Shown here piece after piece: positions 10,570 through 22,109 of a stretch of 64,000 nt of DNA; positions within the stretch are counted from its first letter, which is position 1, and every line of letters begins with the position of its first letter. The position numbers and the translations under genes were made by a program. The DNA comes from Trichobilharzia szidati. Lineage: Eukaryota > Platyhelminthes > Trematoda > Strigeidida > Schistosomatidae. The notes under the pieces were generated by a model. The model made no database searches, was not told the origin of the DNA, and worked only from the letters and a program-made list of their open reading frames with translations. The DNA lies in assembly GCA_944472155.2 (NCBI GenBank), contig OX235271.1:38056633-38120632 (forward strand), in the 5' to 3' direction.

Positions 10570-10692
10570 GTTGGTCACGGACTGATATCAGTTAGAGAAC
10601 CATTGAAAACCAGGGAGTACTGGACAGCTGCTGTTTCATCCTAGCTTGGGAATCATCGGCAGTACGCACCCACTGGGTTCGAATCCCAAACC
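10570..10692 (-). repeat. Hammerhead-SINE fragment
   Basis: This minus-strand copy has stem I strands GUACUG and CAGUAC that pair perfectly, core CCGAUGA (one change from CUGANGA), and GAAAC followed by AGCAGCU and GUC. Part of the B box (ggttcgaatccc) remains. Confidence 0.65.
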
Positions 10693-10814
10693 CAACAAAC
10701 CAAACTATAGAAAATCATAAAAAGTGCCCATTAAGAAGCGCCTATCTCATAATAATAGATATGGAATGGATTTCCAACTATCAGTTACAAAGTAAACATT
10801 TTTTGATATAAGCA

Positions 10815-11005
10815 TCAGTGGTCCAGCTGTAGAATAATACTTGCCACCAGCCACGCATGTGGTCCGACGTTCAATTCTCCGTCGACTCACACCCACAATC
10901 TCATCTAGTTTACTTACCGGTAGTAGTCCCGGGCCTTGGTATGGGGCTAGTAAAAACAACACCACTGCTACTGAAATCTCAAGGCTTCAAGCTAGATTGG
11001 ACACT
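10815..11005 (+). repeat. SINE-B copy
   Basis: A decayed tRNA-like head (ggtccagctgtagaataata ... gttcaattctcc) is followed by the SINE-B body (gtatggggctag, aacaccactgctactgaaat). Confidence 0.6.
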
Positions 11006-11433
11006 AATGTAACACGTATGACTTCCATACTCGATTTTTCAGTCAATAGGTTACACGTTCAACTCCCACTTCAACTACTTCAACATAGCTAGGACAAGTG
11101 AGAGAATATGATCAGCTCTCACGCATACACTGAGAGAGAGAAAAAAAATAATTGCAGCTCTTAGCCTGGTGTACATGAAAGATCAGATCCGAGTTATTGA
11201 ATGCGAACAAACCAAAATACATGATGAGAACACTGTGATACACACTAAAAACATCCGAATTTATCTACCTGAACAATAAGCAAATCTTATTGCTTGTAGA
11301 ATATTAGTCACACTAACTTGTTGCTATCCAGGTGAAATCATTAGTTGAAGGAACAAACACAAAATAAACAATAATTACACTATAATAAATTATAAGAGAA
11401 AATGATTGAAAGCAATATTCATCTAAGGATTAA

Positions 11434-11439
11434 TTTATT
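11434..11439 (-). terminator. Polyadenylation signal AATAAA for the exon ending at 11,594
   Basis: The hexamer lies on the minus strand 155 bp downstream of the stop codon at 11,594-11,596 and precedes a TA-rich tract. Confidence 0.45.
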
Positions 11440-11461
11440 TACATTATTATGTACAATATAT

Positions 11462-11464
<3 letters not shown>

Positions 11465-11507
<43 letters not shown>
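11465..11507. repeat. (TA)n microsatellite
   Basis: An uninterrupted TA dinucleotide run of about 43 bp. Confidence 0.95.
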
Positions 11508-11508
<1 letters not shown>

Positions 11509-11593
11509 TACAAAAAAACTTTACATATTGTCATGTAATTATTTTTAAAAAAAAGAGTAGTGTTTGCAAAGACGGCAATATACATCGGATCAA

Positions 11594-11686
11594 TTAGACA
11601 GATTCAACCGGAACAGGTATCCACTTTCGTAGTAACTCATCATTATACAATTCATCCACAAATGCGCATAAATCAGCTTTAATCTT
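11594..11686 (-). CDS. Host gene terminal exon (unknown protein)
   Basis: On the minus strand an acceptor (gaactacag) opens a 31-codon frame in phase 0, KIKADLCAFVDELYNDELLR then KWIPVPVESV, ending in TAA at 11,594-11,596. A polyadenylation signal follows at 11,434. The upstream exon at 13,714-13,996 ends in phase 0 with ...KKRAKEIE, which continues naturally into this basic and acidic sequence. I do not recognise the family. It could be the 3' end of the ELL-like gene at 32-39 kb, but a linking exon was not seen and its C-terminus does not look like the ELL occludin-homology domain. Confidence 0.6.
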   Translation of the reverse strand, partial: KIKADLCAFVDELYNDELLRKWIPVPVESV

Positions 11687-11861
11687 CTGTAGTTCAAGAA
11701 AACAAAACAAAGAGTAGCATCAAAACAATAAATACTACAGTCAAGGAAAACACTATCAAAGTCTACTGATCAACCATGTATAGTAAATATGTGTGAAATC
11801 AAAAAGAAAAGTCTACTTTTTAGGGGGTTCGTTTTGCAGGGAATCGATTGATTTCAAGGTT

Positions 11862-11965
11862 GATTACGAAGTGATTGTAGTTAGAGAACTACTGAAAACC
11901 AGGGAGTACCTACTAGACAGTTGTTTTATCTTTCTTTGGGATTCGTTAGCAGTACGGCACCCTAA
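11862..11965 (-). repeat. Hammerhead-SINE fragment, decayed
   Basis: The tail and ribozyme region (tagagaactactgaaaacc ... tttctttgggattcg) are recognisable. Core bases are mutated. Confidence 0.5.
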
Positions 11966-11969
11966 CTAG

Positions 11970-12680
11970 CTCCCAGGATAGACGATCGGAATGTAGGAAG
12001 CAACATTTTGAGGAGCAGTTAAACTGGCTTACAGCCACGCTCAAAATGCACAACATCCAACACCTCTATATGAATGGGATGTCGACATTGGTCCTCATAC
12101 TGTAACTCAAGTTACAAAGGCTCTCTTTATAATTTGAAACGAGGCATAGCAGCAAAACCTGATGGAATTACTGAAAAGGTGTCTAAGGATGGTGGTAACA
12201 TAGTGCTGTCTGGGCTAAGTTATCATGCAACGTTTGGGAATCAGATATAGTCCCGTTGGACTGGTTTAAGTCATTGGTCATCCCAGTATACAAGTCTTCG
12301 TACGATAAGCATAGGGGGATTAGTATGACTAAAGCCTTCTGCTCAATAATTATGTGTAGATTAAGTGGTACTTGGGACACACAAATCCGAAAGAACTAGA
12401 CAGGTTTGGGATCGGGTAGAAGGTGTATTGGTCAAATTTTCAAACTTCAACAAATTCTGGAACACAGGTAAATTTACCGGCGTCCAACAATTGTCACATT
12501 TCCTGGTCTGAAGGTAGTATTCGACTCCGCTGACAGAAGGGTATTACGGCAGTTTTGCTGTGAAGTGTGTTTTGACAAAGTAAAATCGCACTAGTCAAGT
12601 TACTCTACTCAAACTCACTCACCATAGTGAACAAATTCTACTCTTAAAACTGGCTATTACTAGTATAATACATGTGATAT
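11970..12680 (+). mobile_element. LINE RT fragment, decayed (15.3-kb type lineage)
   Basis: Conceptual frames give DIVPLDWFKSLVIPVYKSSY, then GSGRRCIGQIFKLQQILEHR, YRRPTIVTFPGLKVVFDSAD and RRVLRQ. These correspond to the RT fingers and motif A of the same LINE lineage as 15,236-16,860. Frameshifts and stops are frequent, and both ends are missing. Confidence 0.65.
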
Positions 12681-13146
12681 GCCTTTTTATCGAAAGAAGT
12701 TTATGTTTTCACAAGCACAGACCACCAGACTTGTCGTTTGACTTTACTGTGAAATCAGCGTAGCAGAAGGTACTTCAAGGAGAACAAGTGAGTATTAATT
12801 ATATTGCATTCGGTATCAAACCCAAATCCTAACATATTACTTTCAACAGATATAACAGATTTGAAATATTACCGATTCTATTGCATAGTGGCTATTCGCA
12901 GTCTGAGTGCATTTAAAGATACACCTCCATCTCCCTTCGCATCAAATTAAATTCGTTTTAGATCATCTTTGCGAAGTTAACTTCTATACTTTCTAACTGA
13001 ACAGGAAGTAATTGTGTTTCCCCACTCAGTAAAATTATAATATGCACATGACATTTTGTCTTAGAATAACACTGCAGTAAGCATTTCACCATTGATGTTT
13101 TAAAAGTGATATTTTCAAATTGGTCTGTATATAAATTTGTTTTTAC

Positions 13147-13511
13147 GAGTTTGACCACGGATTGATATCAGTTAAAGAACCACTGGAAACCAGCAGAGAG
13201 TACTGGACAGCTGTTTCATCCTAGTTAAGGGATTATCGGCAGTACGCAGACACCACAGCAGGTTAGAACCCAGGACCTTCCAGTTACAAGGCAAGCTTAC
13301 ATACTATACCATTCAACCACTGGGACCCGATTCAATGGCCAGCCTATGAATTTTAACTTCTACCCAGTGGATGCATACTGCCGATGATTCCCAAATTAGG
13401 ATGAAACAGCTGTCCAGTACTCCCTGGATTTCAATGGTTCTCTAACTGATTTCAATCCGTAGTCAAACTTGTAGAAACAGATTAAATCCTTATAAACCAA
13501 CACTTGAAAAC
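13147..13511. repeat. Head-to-head SINE inverted pair (hammerhead family)
   Basis: The left arm (13,147-13,335, minus strand) includes a tRNA-like head and the ribozyme segment. The right arm (13,374-13,511, plus strand) starts near the ribozyme and runs through the tail. Heads face each other, as in the dimer at 3.8-4.2 kb. The right arm keeps CCGATGA, GAAAC, AGCU and GUC followed by CAGUAC. Confidence 0.65.
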
Positions 13512-13713
13512 TATATATATAAATGCCATCTTTGAAGAAAAGAATATAAAATAAAAATCAACATTGAATTGAAAGTTTGACTGCTAAGGTTGACAAGAAC
13601 TTAACCTTAACATTTTTTCGATTATTTACATAATCGAAAACAGTACACACAACACGAGTAGATTGTAAATCAAAACAAATAAATAATAAAGAGAAAGAGA
13701 TGAAAATACTCAC

Positions 13714-13996
13714 TTCAATTTCTTTAGCTCTTTTCTTCTCATCAATTTTTTTATAAGCTTTGCAAAGACGTTGTTCCAATTTTTGTCTTTTTCGTATGGC
13801 TGATATACACTTCCTGTGAATAACTGCTTCAATTTCTTTCAAAGGATCTTTTTCAGTAGTTGCCTTTTCTTCAGTTGGTTCAACACGAGTCTTTGCTCGT
13901 TTCACCGGAGATTTCGGAGTCGAGGGAGATGTAATGCCAGATAATTTTTGACTGCCTCTATTAGCCGTTTTAGCAGTTACATCCAACTTACGAGGA
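13714..13996 (-). CDS. Host gene exon, basic and low-complexity then coiled-coil-like (unknown protein)
   Basis: On the minus strand the acceptor (catgtatctag) at 13,997-13,998 and consensus donor (GAA|gtgagt) at 13,712-13,713 bracket one leftover base plus 94 codons with no stop. The first half is Ser/Pro/Lys-rich (SGITSPSTPKSPVKRAKTR). The second half is charged and probably helical (AIRKRQKLEQRLCKAYKKID). The low-complexity basic part suggests a nuclear protein. The exon joins in phase to the terminal exon at 11,594-11,686. The family is not recognised. Confidence 0.6.
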
Positions 13997-14639
13997 CTAG
14001 ATACATGAAGATAAAAGCCGGTTCAGTGAAATACTACCCGAAGCGTACACAAATATTGTTTAAGAGTTAAATGAAATGGAATTTTACTCAATAACAACTT
14101 GGAATTCCATGCATTTCGAAATGAGCTACACCTATTGTACGATGGCCAGTGATAGTATCTGATGGCTGCATAAACTTCAGTAGGTGGATTGAGGCTCAAA
14201 CGTTTTACACACTGATTGACAGTCAAATGCTGAGACAGATAACCCACCACAGGTGAGAATACACCTATTGAGTTTAGTATTCCAAATGCCTTAACAGTTC
14301 ATATGAGATAGTCTACAATCTTAGTCATATCTCCAAACTTCAACACACTAATTACCTGCCTTAAAAGTAAAGGTAAGAGTACTAAGTGCAACAGATACTC
14401 AATAAATAGTAATAATAGAACGCAGACGGGAATTAGTTTCTTTGGAATATGATTTTAATCAGAAGTTGCAAATGGGACATGCAACCCATTTCACTGTAAC
14501 TTGAACACAATTTTCTTTCAATGCGTAGGGTAAAGTCGATAATGGCAACAACACATCTTTGTCTGTTTGACAGTATTTACACGAAAAGTGATTCATATAA
14601 TTGATATCTTTTTTAACATTCATTTGCGTTCCAAGTAAA

Positions 14640-14825
14640 ATGCAGGGCTTCAAGCGTCAACTTTGTAGTTTCAGTAGCAGCGGTGCTTTTTTATTTCATC
14701 TTACGGAGTGGAATTTCTAGTCTCACACCCAACCTTCCCTGTTCATCGTGGTTACCACCTACTGAGCGAGGTTTAGAAGTAAACCGGTGAAGTGAGCAAT
14801 CTACCACTGGACCACTGACGTCATA
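14640..14825 (-). repeat. tRNA-derived SINE-B
   Basis: The minus-strand head reads cgtcagtggtccagtggtag. The body contains ggaaggttgggtgtgagact and ends near cgctgctactgaaactac. Confidence 0.65.
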
Positions 14826-15038
14826 TAATTAATTGAAAGCTGTAATTGTAATTAAAAGAAAGATGAGAATTGCTGACAATAGGCGTTAAGTATAAATTAC
14901 AGCTCAAATATACTCCAACTGCACACGGTTAGTGAGTGCGAAAGTCACTGGAGCCAGTAAATATTCGAGTCCCTTATAAGTACCAAGTAAGTCTACAAAA
15001 CAGGAAATGTTACCTATACCGATGAATAAGAGATTATA

Positions 15039-15039
<1 letters not shown>

Positions 15040-15098
<59 letters not shown>
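15040..15098. repeat. (TTA)n microsatellite
   Basis: About 20 perfect TTA repeats directly upstream of the LINE fragment. Confidence 0.95.
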
Positions 15099-15099
<1 letters not shown>

Positions 15100-15235
15100 G
15101 ATTACAGCACATTTTACTGTGATACCGGTCAATACAGACCCACCAATCGAAGCGCAGGTCCGAAAATAAATCTAATGAGGAAGAGCCACTAAGCAACCTG
15201 CCTAGACAATCTACTCCCAGCTCTTTTTAAAGGTG

Positions 15236-16860
15236 ATGGCGTGGTTCTTGTCATGGCTCTGACTGGATTGTTCAGGACGGTATGGGTAACTGAGGATGTT
15301 CACCCAATATGCAGTGAAGCTAACATCATCCACATCTTTTAAAAGAGTCAACATGACACCAGCGACAACCACAGGGAAATTTGTTTGCTACCAGTTGCCT
15401 CTAAAATTCTGGCTGCTGCCTTGCTTCGCAGGCTGTGTAAAACACGCGAGGAGTCGATTCGCGAAGAGTAGGCTGGGTTTCGTTCAGTCCGCGGATGCAT
15501 CAATCATGTGTTCACCCTTCCATAAGTTATTGAACACCGTCACACGTATCTGCAGACCAACAATCGTTATGTTTCTTGATATTAGGGCTGCCTACGATTC
15601 GTTGAACAGAAGTGTTATCTGCAATTATCTATTAGAGAGGGGTGTACCTAATAAGTTTGTTAACACCCAGAAAGCCCTATGCAGAAATACCTCAGATAGA
15701 TTGAGGACATACAACCAGTTATCATCACTGTTACCAACCAACATGGGGGTTAGACAAGGTTGCCCAATCTCTCCATTTCTCCTTAGCTTCGCCATAGATG
15801 ATATTTTGGAGTCAGCTCTGAAGGACGTACGTGGTGGTTGTGTATTTCCGTCTCCTGGAGAAAGACTTTTTGACCTCGAGTATGCAGACGATATTGTCTT
15901 ACTGTACGATAGCATGCAGGCTGCCCAAATCACACTTAATCAGTTGGCGATTAGTGCCTGTAAGTACGATATGTACTTTGCGTCGTCTCAATGCAAATTA
16001 CTGTTACAAGATTCGCAGGAGCCTGTACCCTCGCTCACCCTTACAAGTGAGCCACTAGAAGTTGTCGTGTATCTGGGCAGTTCTGTGGGTGCTGGTGGAG
16101 GTGCGACAGACGAGATTTCCAACCGTGTCATGAAACCTACGGTGGCATATATCAACTTGAGCAACCTCAGGAGCTGTGGCAACTTCAGCCTGGCTGTCGA
16201 ACGTCGGCTCTACAATGCTTCAGTGCACGCAGTTTTGCTCTATACTTGTGAAACTTGGCCTCTCCAAGCTGAGGGTGTGCGACGACTCCGTGTACTCGAT
16301 CGACGCTGTCTCTGTGGAATTGCTTGCGTTTGGTGACATCATCGTGTGTCTGTACACAGTGGAGATCGCCATTCATTGAGTGTCATCATCTGGAAACACC
16401 GGCTCCGGTGGCTTGAATATGTGCTATGAATGTCATCCCAGCGGCACCCGTGCCGGTTTCTGTTCGGTAGCCCTGGGGACGGATGGAAATAGTGGAGGGG
16501 TGGTCGAGCACATGACGTGGCGTCGTGTAGTGAAGGATATCTGTGGTAGGTTAGCATGAGTTAGTATATCACGAATCCCAAGAGATAGTTCAAATCGATG
16601 GCTCAAAACGTTATCGAGTGTGGCCAAGAATCTCAATCTATGGCAAACGTGCTGCGATTTCCTTCTTTCTTCCCTTGTTGATAATAATTCGACGAATGCT
16701 CTTTAGTCTTGTTAAATGTAAGTGCTTCCTTCCCAGATGAAGTCCTTTATTCATTCTCTACTTATTTTTCCTTAAGTTATTTAATATTTCTTGTGGCCCA
16801 TCCTCTTGGTGCCGGTGTAGTGTATGATATTTTGTGTTTTAAATGAAGAAATAAAACTGT
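15236..16860 (+). mobile_element. Non-LTR retrotransposon, 5'-truncated, RT nearly open
   Basis: An open frame at 15,296-16,336 (346 codons) encodes most of a LINE RT. Motif A is MFLDIRAAYDSLNR, motif B is VRQGCPISPFLLSFAIDD and the catalytic motif is YADDIVLLYD. A C-terminal region with ETWPLQAEGVRRLRVLDRRC follows. Beyond a stop or frameshift the C-terminus continues to about 16,650 with WLEYVL-like, MTWRRVVKDICGRLA and NRWLKTLSSVAKNLNLWQTC matches. The element ends in AT-rich 3' sequence near 16,860. No endonuclease domain is left. Related fragments lie at 11,970, 36,530 and 38,160. I do not assign the clade with certainty. Confidence 0.75.
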
Positions 16861-17129
16861 GACACCTTGATAGCTGCTAAGTCAACCAACATCAACATCT
16901 ACTTTGTATAAAAGAATACTGATATACTTTTTGAAAATAAATTAGTTAGGACGACCTAATGACACATCAATCCTGCATAAAAATTACTTGAAAACCAACC
17001 TTAACATACAAAAACGGAACTCTGATTCTCTGAAACCTGTGAGAATAAGCGAATCGAGTTACAAACAACTTGTCAGTGATTCAACAAACCAATGTCATTT
17101 AGTTGTACATCTAAGGTAAAGTGACAGAA

Positions 17130-17325
17130 TGCTCGCCAACAACAACGCACGTGATTCGGGCTTGATTCCCAACCGGCACACTCTTAATCTTCGCTTGACT
17201 GATGATAAATCCGGTGAGGAGGGAGTACTGGGTGTAAGACTAGCGACCCCACCTCATCAAATAAAGTAAGAAAAAATACCACCAATAGTGAAACTTCTAA
17301 GCTGAAGCTAGGAACGCATAGGGAT
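17130..17325 (+). repeat. SINE-B copy
   Basis: A head remnant (cagaatgctcgcc ... cttgattcccaacc) is followed by the SINE-B body (ggagggagtactgggtgtaa, gactagcgaccccacc). It lies 250 bp upstream of an RTE element whose leader contains the same body motif. Confidence 0.6.
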
Positions 17326-17559
17326 AAAAAAAACTGTTACTTAGCGTTTAGGACGATGGCTGCTCAGTTCGAGTTCCAGTGCAAATACCTGAATTTCACC
17401 CTTGACCTACGCTAACCAAGTAGGGCGAACACTAATAGAAGACGGAATGAAGGTCATCTGGATTGCATTCTACCGTATCGCAAGCTTTTCTTTTAACTTT
17501 CACTATCCCACTACTCCCATTACAAACAGAAGATAGTTAAATTCATACTAAAACTCGCC

Positions 17560-20500
17560 TGATTAACTAGCTCGCTAGTTTTCTAACCGGTCCCAAGCCC
17601 GGGTAAGGAGGGAGGGTTGGGCGTGGGGCTAGCAACCTCACACCACTAAATCTTTCAAACCGCTAGAGAAACTTCAACACACAGGAAATATATTAAAAAT
17701 ACAAAAACTTCAAATAACAACAATCTTATTCTTTACTCTAATCGGAGAGGCAAAATGACACAGCGGGCTGGTGAAAGCCAGACTTCAGAAAGCCAGTCAG
17801 TCAATGCGTCTTCTCTTGATGAAAGCAAGAGTAAGAATGGGTACGTGGAATGTCTGTACAATGTACGGGACTGAGAATGCTGCCCAGGTAGCCAAAAAGA
17901 TGCGAAGATATGGCTTAGAAGTACTAGGTATCTGCCAAAGCAGATGGAATGGATGTGGATTGACAACATTGTCAACGGGAGAGTCAATAATCTACTCCGG
18001 CCACCTAGACGACAACCACGAACATACTGAGGCAGTAAGTGGCTATCACGATGTCACCAGGGGTAGCCAAAGCCCTAATGCAGTGGGAACCAATCTCCTC
18101 TCACAGGATCATGACAGCAAGATTCAACTCAAAAGGAAGGAAAGTAACAATTATCCAATGCTACGCACAGTGCTACAAACAACGTGGAACAAGAAAAGAA
18201 GGAGGATCTTACAGACAAATACAAACAGTAATGGACAGCATCCCAAATGGTGACATCAAAGTCTTTATGGGCGATGTGAATGCCAACTGAACTGGGAGCA
18301 GATAATACAGGAAGAGAACTCATCACGGGTCGAGAGGTTGACGCTCGGAGAAATGAATGAGAACAGAGAATTATTCGCAGACTTCTGCTCTTTCAACGAT
18401 TTGGCGATCGGAGGGAGCATGTACAAACACAAGGATATACACAAAGCAACGTGGATTTCGCCTGACGGATATACCACAAACCAAAAGATTTCATATAAAT
18501 ACCGCTCAATGAAGTGGAGACGCAGATATCCTGCTGGATAATGAGTCGAGAAGGGGAGCAGATGTGGACTCAGACCATCATCTAGTTCAAAGAACCTCCA
18601 GAGTGAAGCTGAAACCCATGAAAACAAACGGAGGCAGACCACTACTCAAGTTCAACATTCAGAAACTAAGGGAAAAAACTATAGGGGAAACCTTCGCTAT
18701 AGATCAGATCAGAGCAAAGTCAGGCACACCACGTGGCATCACTGAGCAAACCTGTATGGAAGAACATTGGAACTCTCTGAAAGCGATATTTAAAGAAACG
18801 TGTACAACTGTTATAGGAAGAAGGAAAAGACACGACAAGGAATGGCTCTCAACGGACACCTACCTGGAAGCTAATAGAAGAGAGGAGGATGGTGAACGAG
18901 AAGATGACTCAATGCAAAGATGCACAACAGAAGGAGAAGCTGAATTTAATGTACACTGCACTGAATAAAGAAAGAAGTGAAGAAGAGTGCTAGAAAAGAC
19001 AAACGACAATTCTACAACACACTGGCCGGCAACTGAAGCAGAACAGGCCGCAGGCAAAAGAGACATCAAGGCACTATATCCAATAACCAAGTCTCTATCC
19101 AGGAAGAGATCAACCCGGATGATGAAAGCAGTAGAAGATGCTCAAGGAAACTTGATCACCAAGGAGGAGAAACAAATCAAACAATGATCAGATCACTTTG
19201 AAGGGCTCTGGAATCGACCACCACCGGCAACTCGCCCAGAAATACCACCAACAGCACACACGGAAAGGCCTGCCAACGGACACCACTCCTCCAACGAAAG
19301 AAGAAATTATGAATGCGATCAAGCTACTGAAGGCAATCCGGGAAGGCAGCAGGACCAGACGGCATCCCTCCCGAAGCACTGAAGATGGCACCAGAGATTA
19401 CGGTATATATTCTCACTCCATTACTGCAAAAAGTTTGGAAAGAAGGAAAGGTGCCTACTGATCAGAAGAAGAGCTGGCTACGTCATCAAACTGACAAAGA
19501 ATGGTGATTTAGACAAGTGCAAGAACTGAATGGCGTGGAATCGTGCCAATCTTGTCCACGCCAAGTAAAATACTAAGTCTCTTCATCCTGGAGACAATAA
19601 AGGGTGCACTGGAACAAGCTGGACTCAGGAAAGGCAGGCGAATCATGTGCTGATCAAATTGCAACTCTACACATCATCATTGCCATCGAACAAAACACAA
19701 AATGGCAGTCAAACCCGTATCTCAATTTCGTCGACTTCGAAAAGGCCTTTGACAGCGTAGACTGAGAAGTAATCTGGAAACTATTTCAGCACTACGGCGT
19801 ACCTCAAGTCTTTGTCAACCTCATTCAACAGCTGACTTTTTGACAATGCAGTGTGTCAAGTGATCCACAACGGAAAACTCAGTGAGGCGTTCAAAGTGCA
19901 TACAGGAGTAAGACAAGCTGGTCTCCAACCCATTTTCACCAATGATATTCTAAATTGTGGTGGACTGGATTACGCGTTAGACTGTGCACAGGGAGTGAGA
20001 AGACAAGAATATGTTGAACGACAGATGAAAAGACTCTAGAAGACTTGGATTTCGCGCTTGGATGATTTATGTCTGATGTCACACAAACTTGAAGACTCGC
20101 AAGCGAAAACCAACAAACTGGCTGTAGAGGCAGGCAACGAAGGCAGAACTCCAAGCGAACATAGGGAAGATGGAGGTGATGAAGATAACCACTCACTATC
20201 AACAGCAACAACAACCAGCATTAACGGAAGAGATTTAACAGAGGTTACTTGCTTCACTTATCTAAGAAGCATCGTTTCAACCACATGCGGAACGGACGAA
20301 GATGTCAAAGTCAGAATCAGAAGGGCAAGGCAAGATATGCCTTTATCAACCTGAAACCAGTTTGGAAATCTTCTTCACTCAACGTAAGTAGCGAGATTCG
20401 CATTTTCAACACCAATGTGAAGTTGGCTCTTCTATACGCGTCAGAAACTTGAACTGCGTATGACGAAAAGGATTTCCAACAGGTTACAGACTTTCATCAA

Positions 20501-21050
20501 CAGCTGCCCGCCTCGCTAGATGGCTCCATGCTGAAGATCAAATGGCTGGCCAGAAAAGGATAAGCAACAAGAAACTATGGGAACAAACTAGCCAGGAGCC
20601 GATGGCTCAACAAATATGCAGGAGAAAGTGGAGATGGATCGGGCATATATTGAGGAGGCCGCCGAATGACATCGTACGCCAGGCCAGTGCTTTAGTGGAA
20701 TCCAAATGGGAAGCGACGGGTGGGTCGTCCTGGGTGACATGGAGGAGATAGTTTGAGGAGGAAGAGATGAGAGATAGTGAGCAATCGTGGACCCAACTGA
20801 AGAGGATGGCAGAAAACAGAACAAAACTATAAAACTCAAGTTTCAAAGTCGGGTGATTACAATTGATATGACTACGAACAATAAATCTGGTTCGAAACGT
20901 CATCCGGTAAATAATACTGTTTCACTGTGTGATACATCTAAAAACAAACTAATATGGAATTACTCATTACCACAGTGCCCAAATTTTACACATATATTAG
21001 TGGAGATGTGATGTTCCACTCGGAACGTAAGGAAATAATAATAATAAATT
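17560..21050 (+). mobile_element. RTE-clade LINE (SR2-like), near full length but decayed
   Basis: A leader (aaggagggagggttgggcgt) precedes an apurinic endonuclease region (RMGTWNVCTMYGTENAAQVA, then KKMRRYGLEVLGICQSRWNG at about 17,830-17,950) with later pieces at 18,338-18,960. RT pieces run from 18,990 to about 20,100 (PYLNFVDFEKAFDSVD; the active-site region is damaged). The C-terminal domain follows (QQICRRKWRWIGHILRRPPN, 20,542-20,750). At least ten frameshifts and stops are visible. Near 20,822-21,007 an unrelated stretch interrupts the end, after which the family 3' terminus with an AATAATAATAA tail resumes at about 21,008. A second copy of the leader and endonuclease is at 57,240-58,340. 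Confidence 0.8.
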
Positions 21051-21149
21051 CATACTAGAATCCTTCGCATTCATTAATCCGTAAGAAAGTTCTCAGGTGA
21101 AAATAACGCATTTTACTCATTTTGCTATACAGCTTTTAAACACTAATGG

Positions 21150-21580
21150 CAAGTCATTTCTCCTATATTGTTCAGTGACTTGGTGCGTCACCAAAATCAT
21201 TTCCAACGGACTACTGCAGACTTTCATCAACACCTGGTTTCGCTACCTCGATAACGGAAGATTGAACGGCCTGCCAGAAAGGACTAGTAGCATAGAACTC
21301 TAACAACGAACCAACCAAGAACCAGCAAATGTGCAGAAAGAAATGGAAATAGATTGGACACACGCTGAGGAGACCACTGAGTGAAGTCACGCACCAGCGG
21401 GTCCCTGAGTGGAACCCGAGAGGGAAACAACGAGTCGTGCATCTGAGAATGACATCAAGAAGATCGTGTGAAGAGGAAATGAAAGCTTATGGTCAGTCCT
21501 TGAGCTAGATATCTGAGGCTGCATAGATTTGATTGAAATGGAAGCGTGCTACTCGGAAGCCAAGGGAATAATAATAATAA
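21150..21580 (+). mobile_element. RTE LINE 3' end fragment
   Basis: It encodes decayed C-terminal RTE sequence (SVTWCVTKIISNGLLQTFIN; the KKWK.IGHTLRRPL counterpart follows in other frames) and ends with ccaagggaataataataata, the family 3' terminus. Confidence 0.7.
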
Positions 21581-21956
21581 AACGACGTAAGTCTATGACT
21601 AAGGGGTTTCACAATCAAGTTAAACGAACCAATAAGGCTAAGCAAGCACAAGAGCTTCACATGATTTTAAATAGACAAGATTACTGAAATTTAACTAGGG
21701 AGCTTACATTTTTGATCGAGTGGCAGGCGTCCTGGTTACCTACAAAAGACAAATGGAGATAAATCCTGATTAAGAATACCATGAAGATATGACTGATCAA
21801 GATCACATTTACTTAGTATTCGTCATTACTCACACAATGTAATTTAGTGGGTTTAATGTACTGATCTGTATTTGAAGAAAAAAACTCAAATTATATTTAG
21901 TTTCACTTTTAGACACTGAGTCTGATTTTTCCACTTTGTCGTACAAATCTGCACTA

Positions 21957-22105
21957 TATTTGAATAAAGCAAGAACAACAGTGGTTTGTGAAGAATAATA
22001 TGGTACCATCATTTATTTCGTAGGCTTCTCATCAACTGCTTACAGCCTAAATAAATTACGAGGTTTGCGTACAGAAAAGTTGTAACATACTTGCAAATTT
22101 TACAT
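21957..22105 (-). repeat. Solo copy of the PLE-A 3' flank repeat
   Basis: It matches bases 655-800 in the same orientation (ggtaccatcatttatttcgt, then caactgcttacag). No PLE coding sequence adjoins it. Confidence 0.4.
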
Positions 22106-22109
22106 GTTG

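Noticed and set aside
14459..14653. Minus-strand frame with two CxxC pairs as a zinc-finger exon
   Set aside because: It begins within the tail of a SINE-B and lacks splice signals. Chance is the simpler explanation.
15296..16336. Host gene encoding a 346-residue protein
   Set aside because: It has RT motifs (YADD, VRQGCPISPF) and is a LINE remnant.
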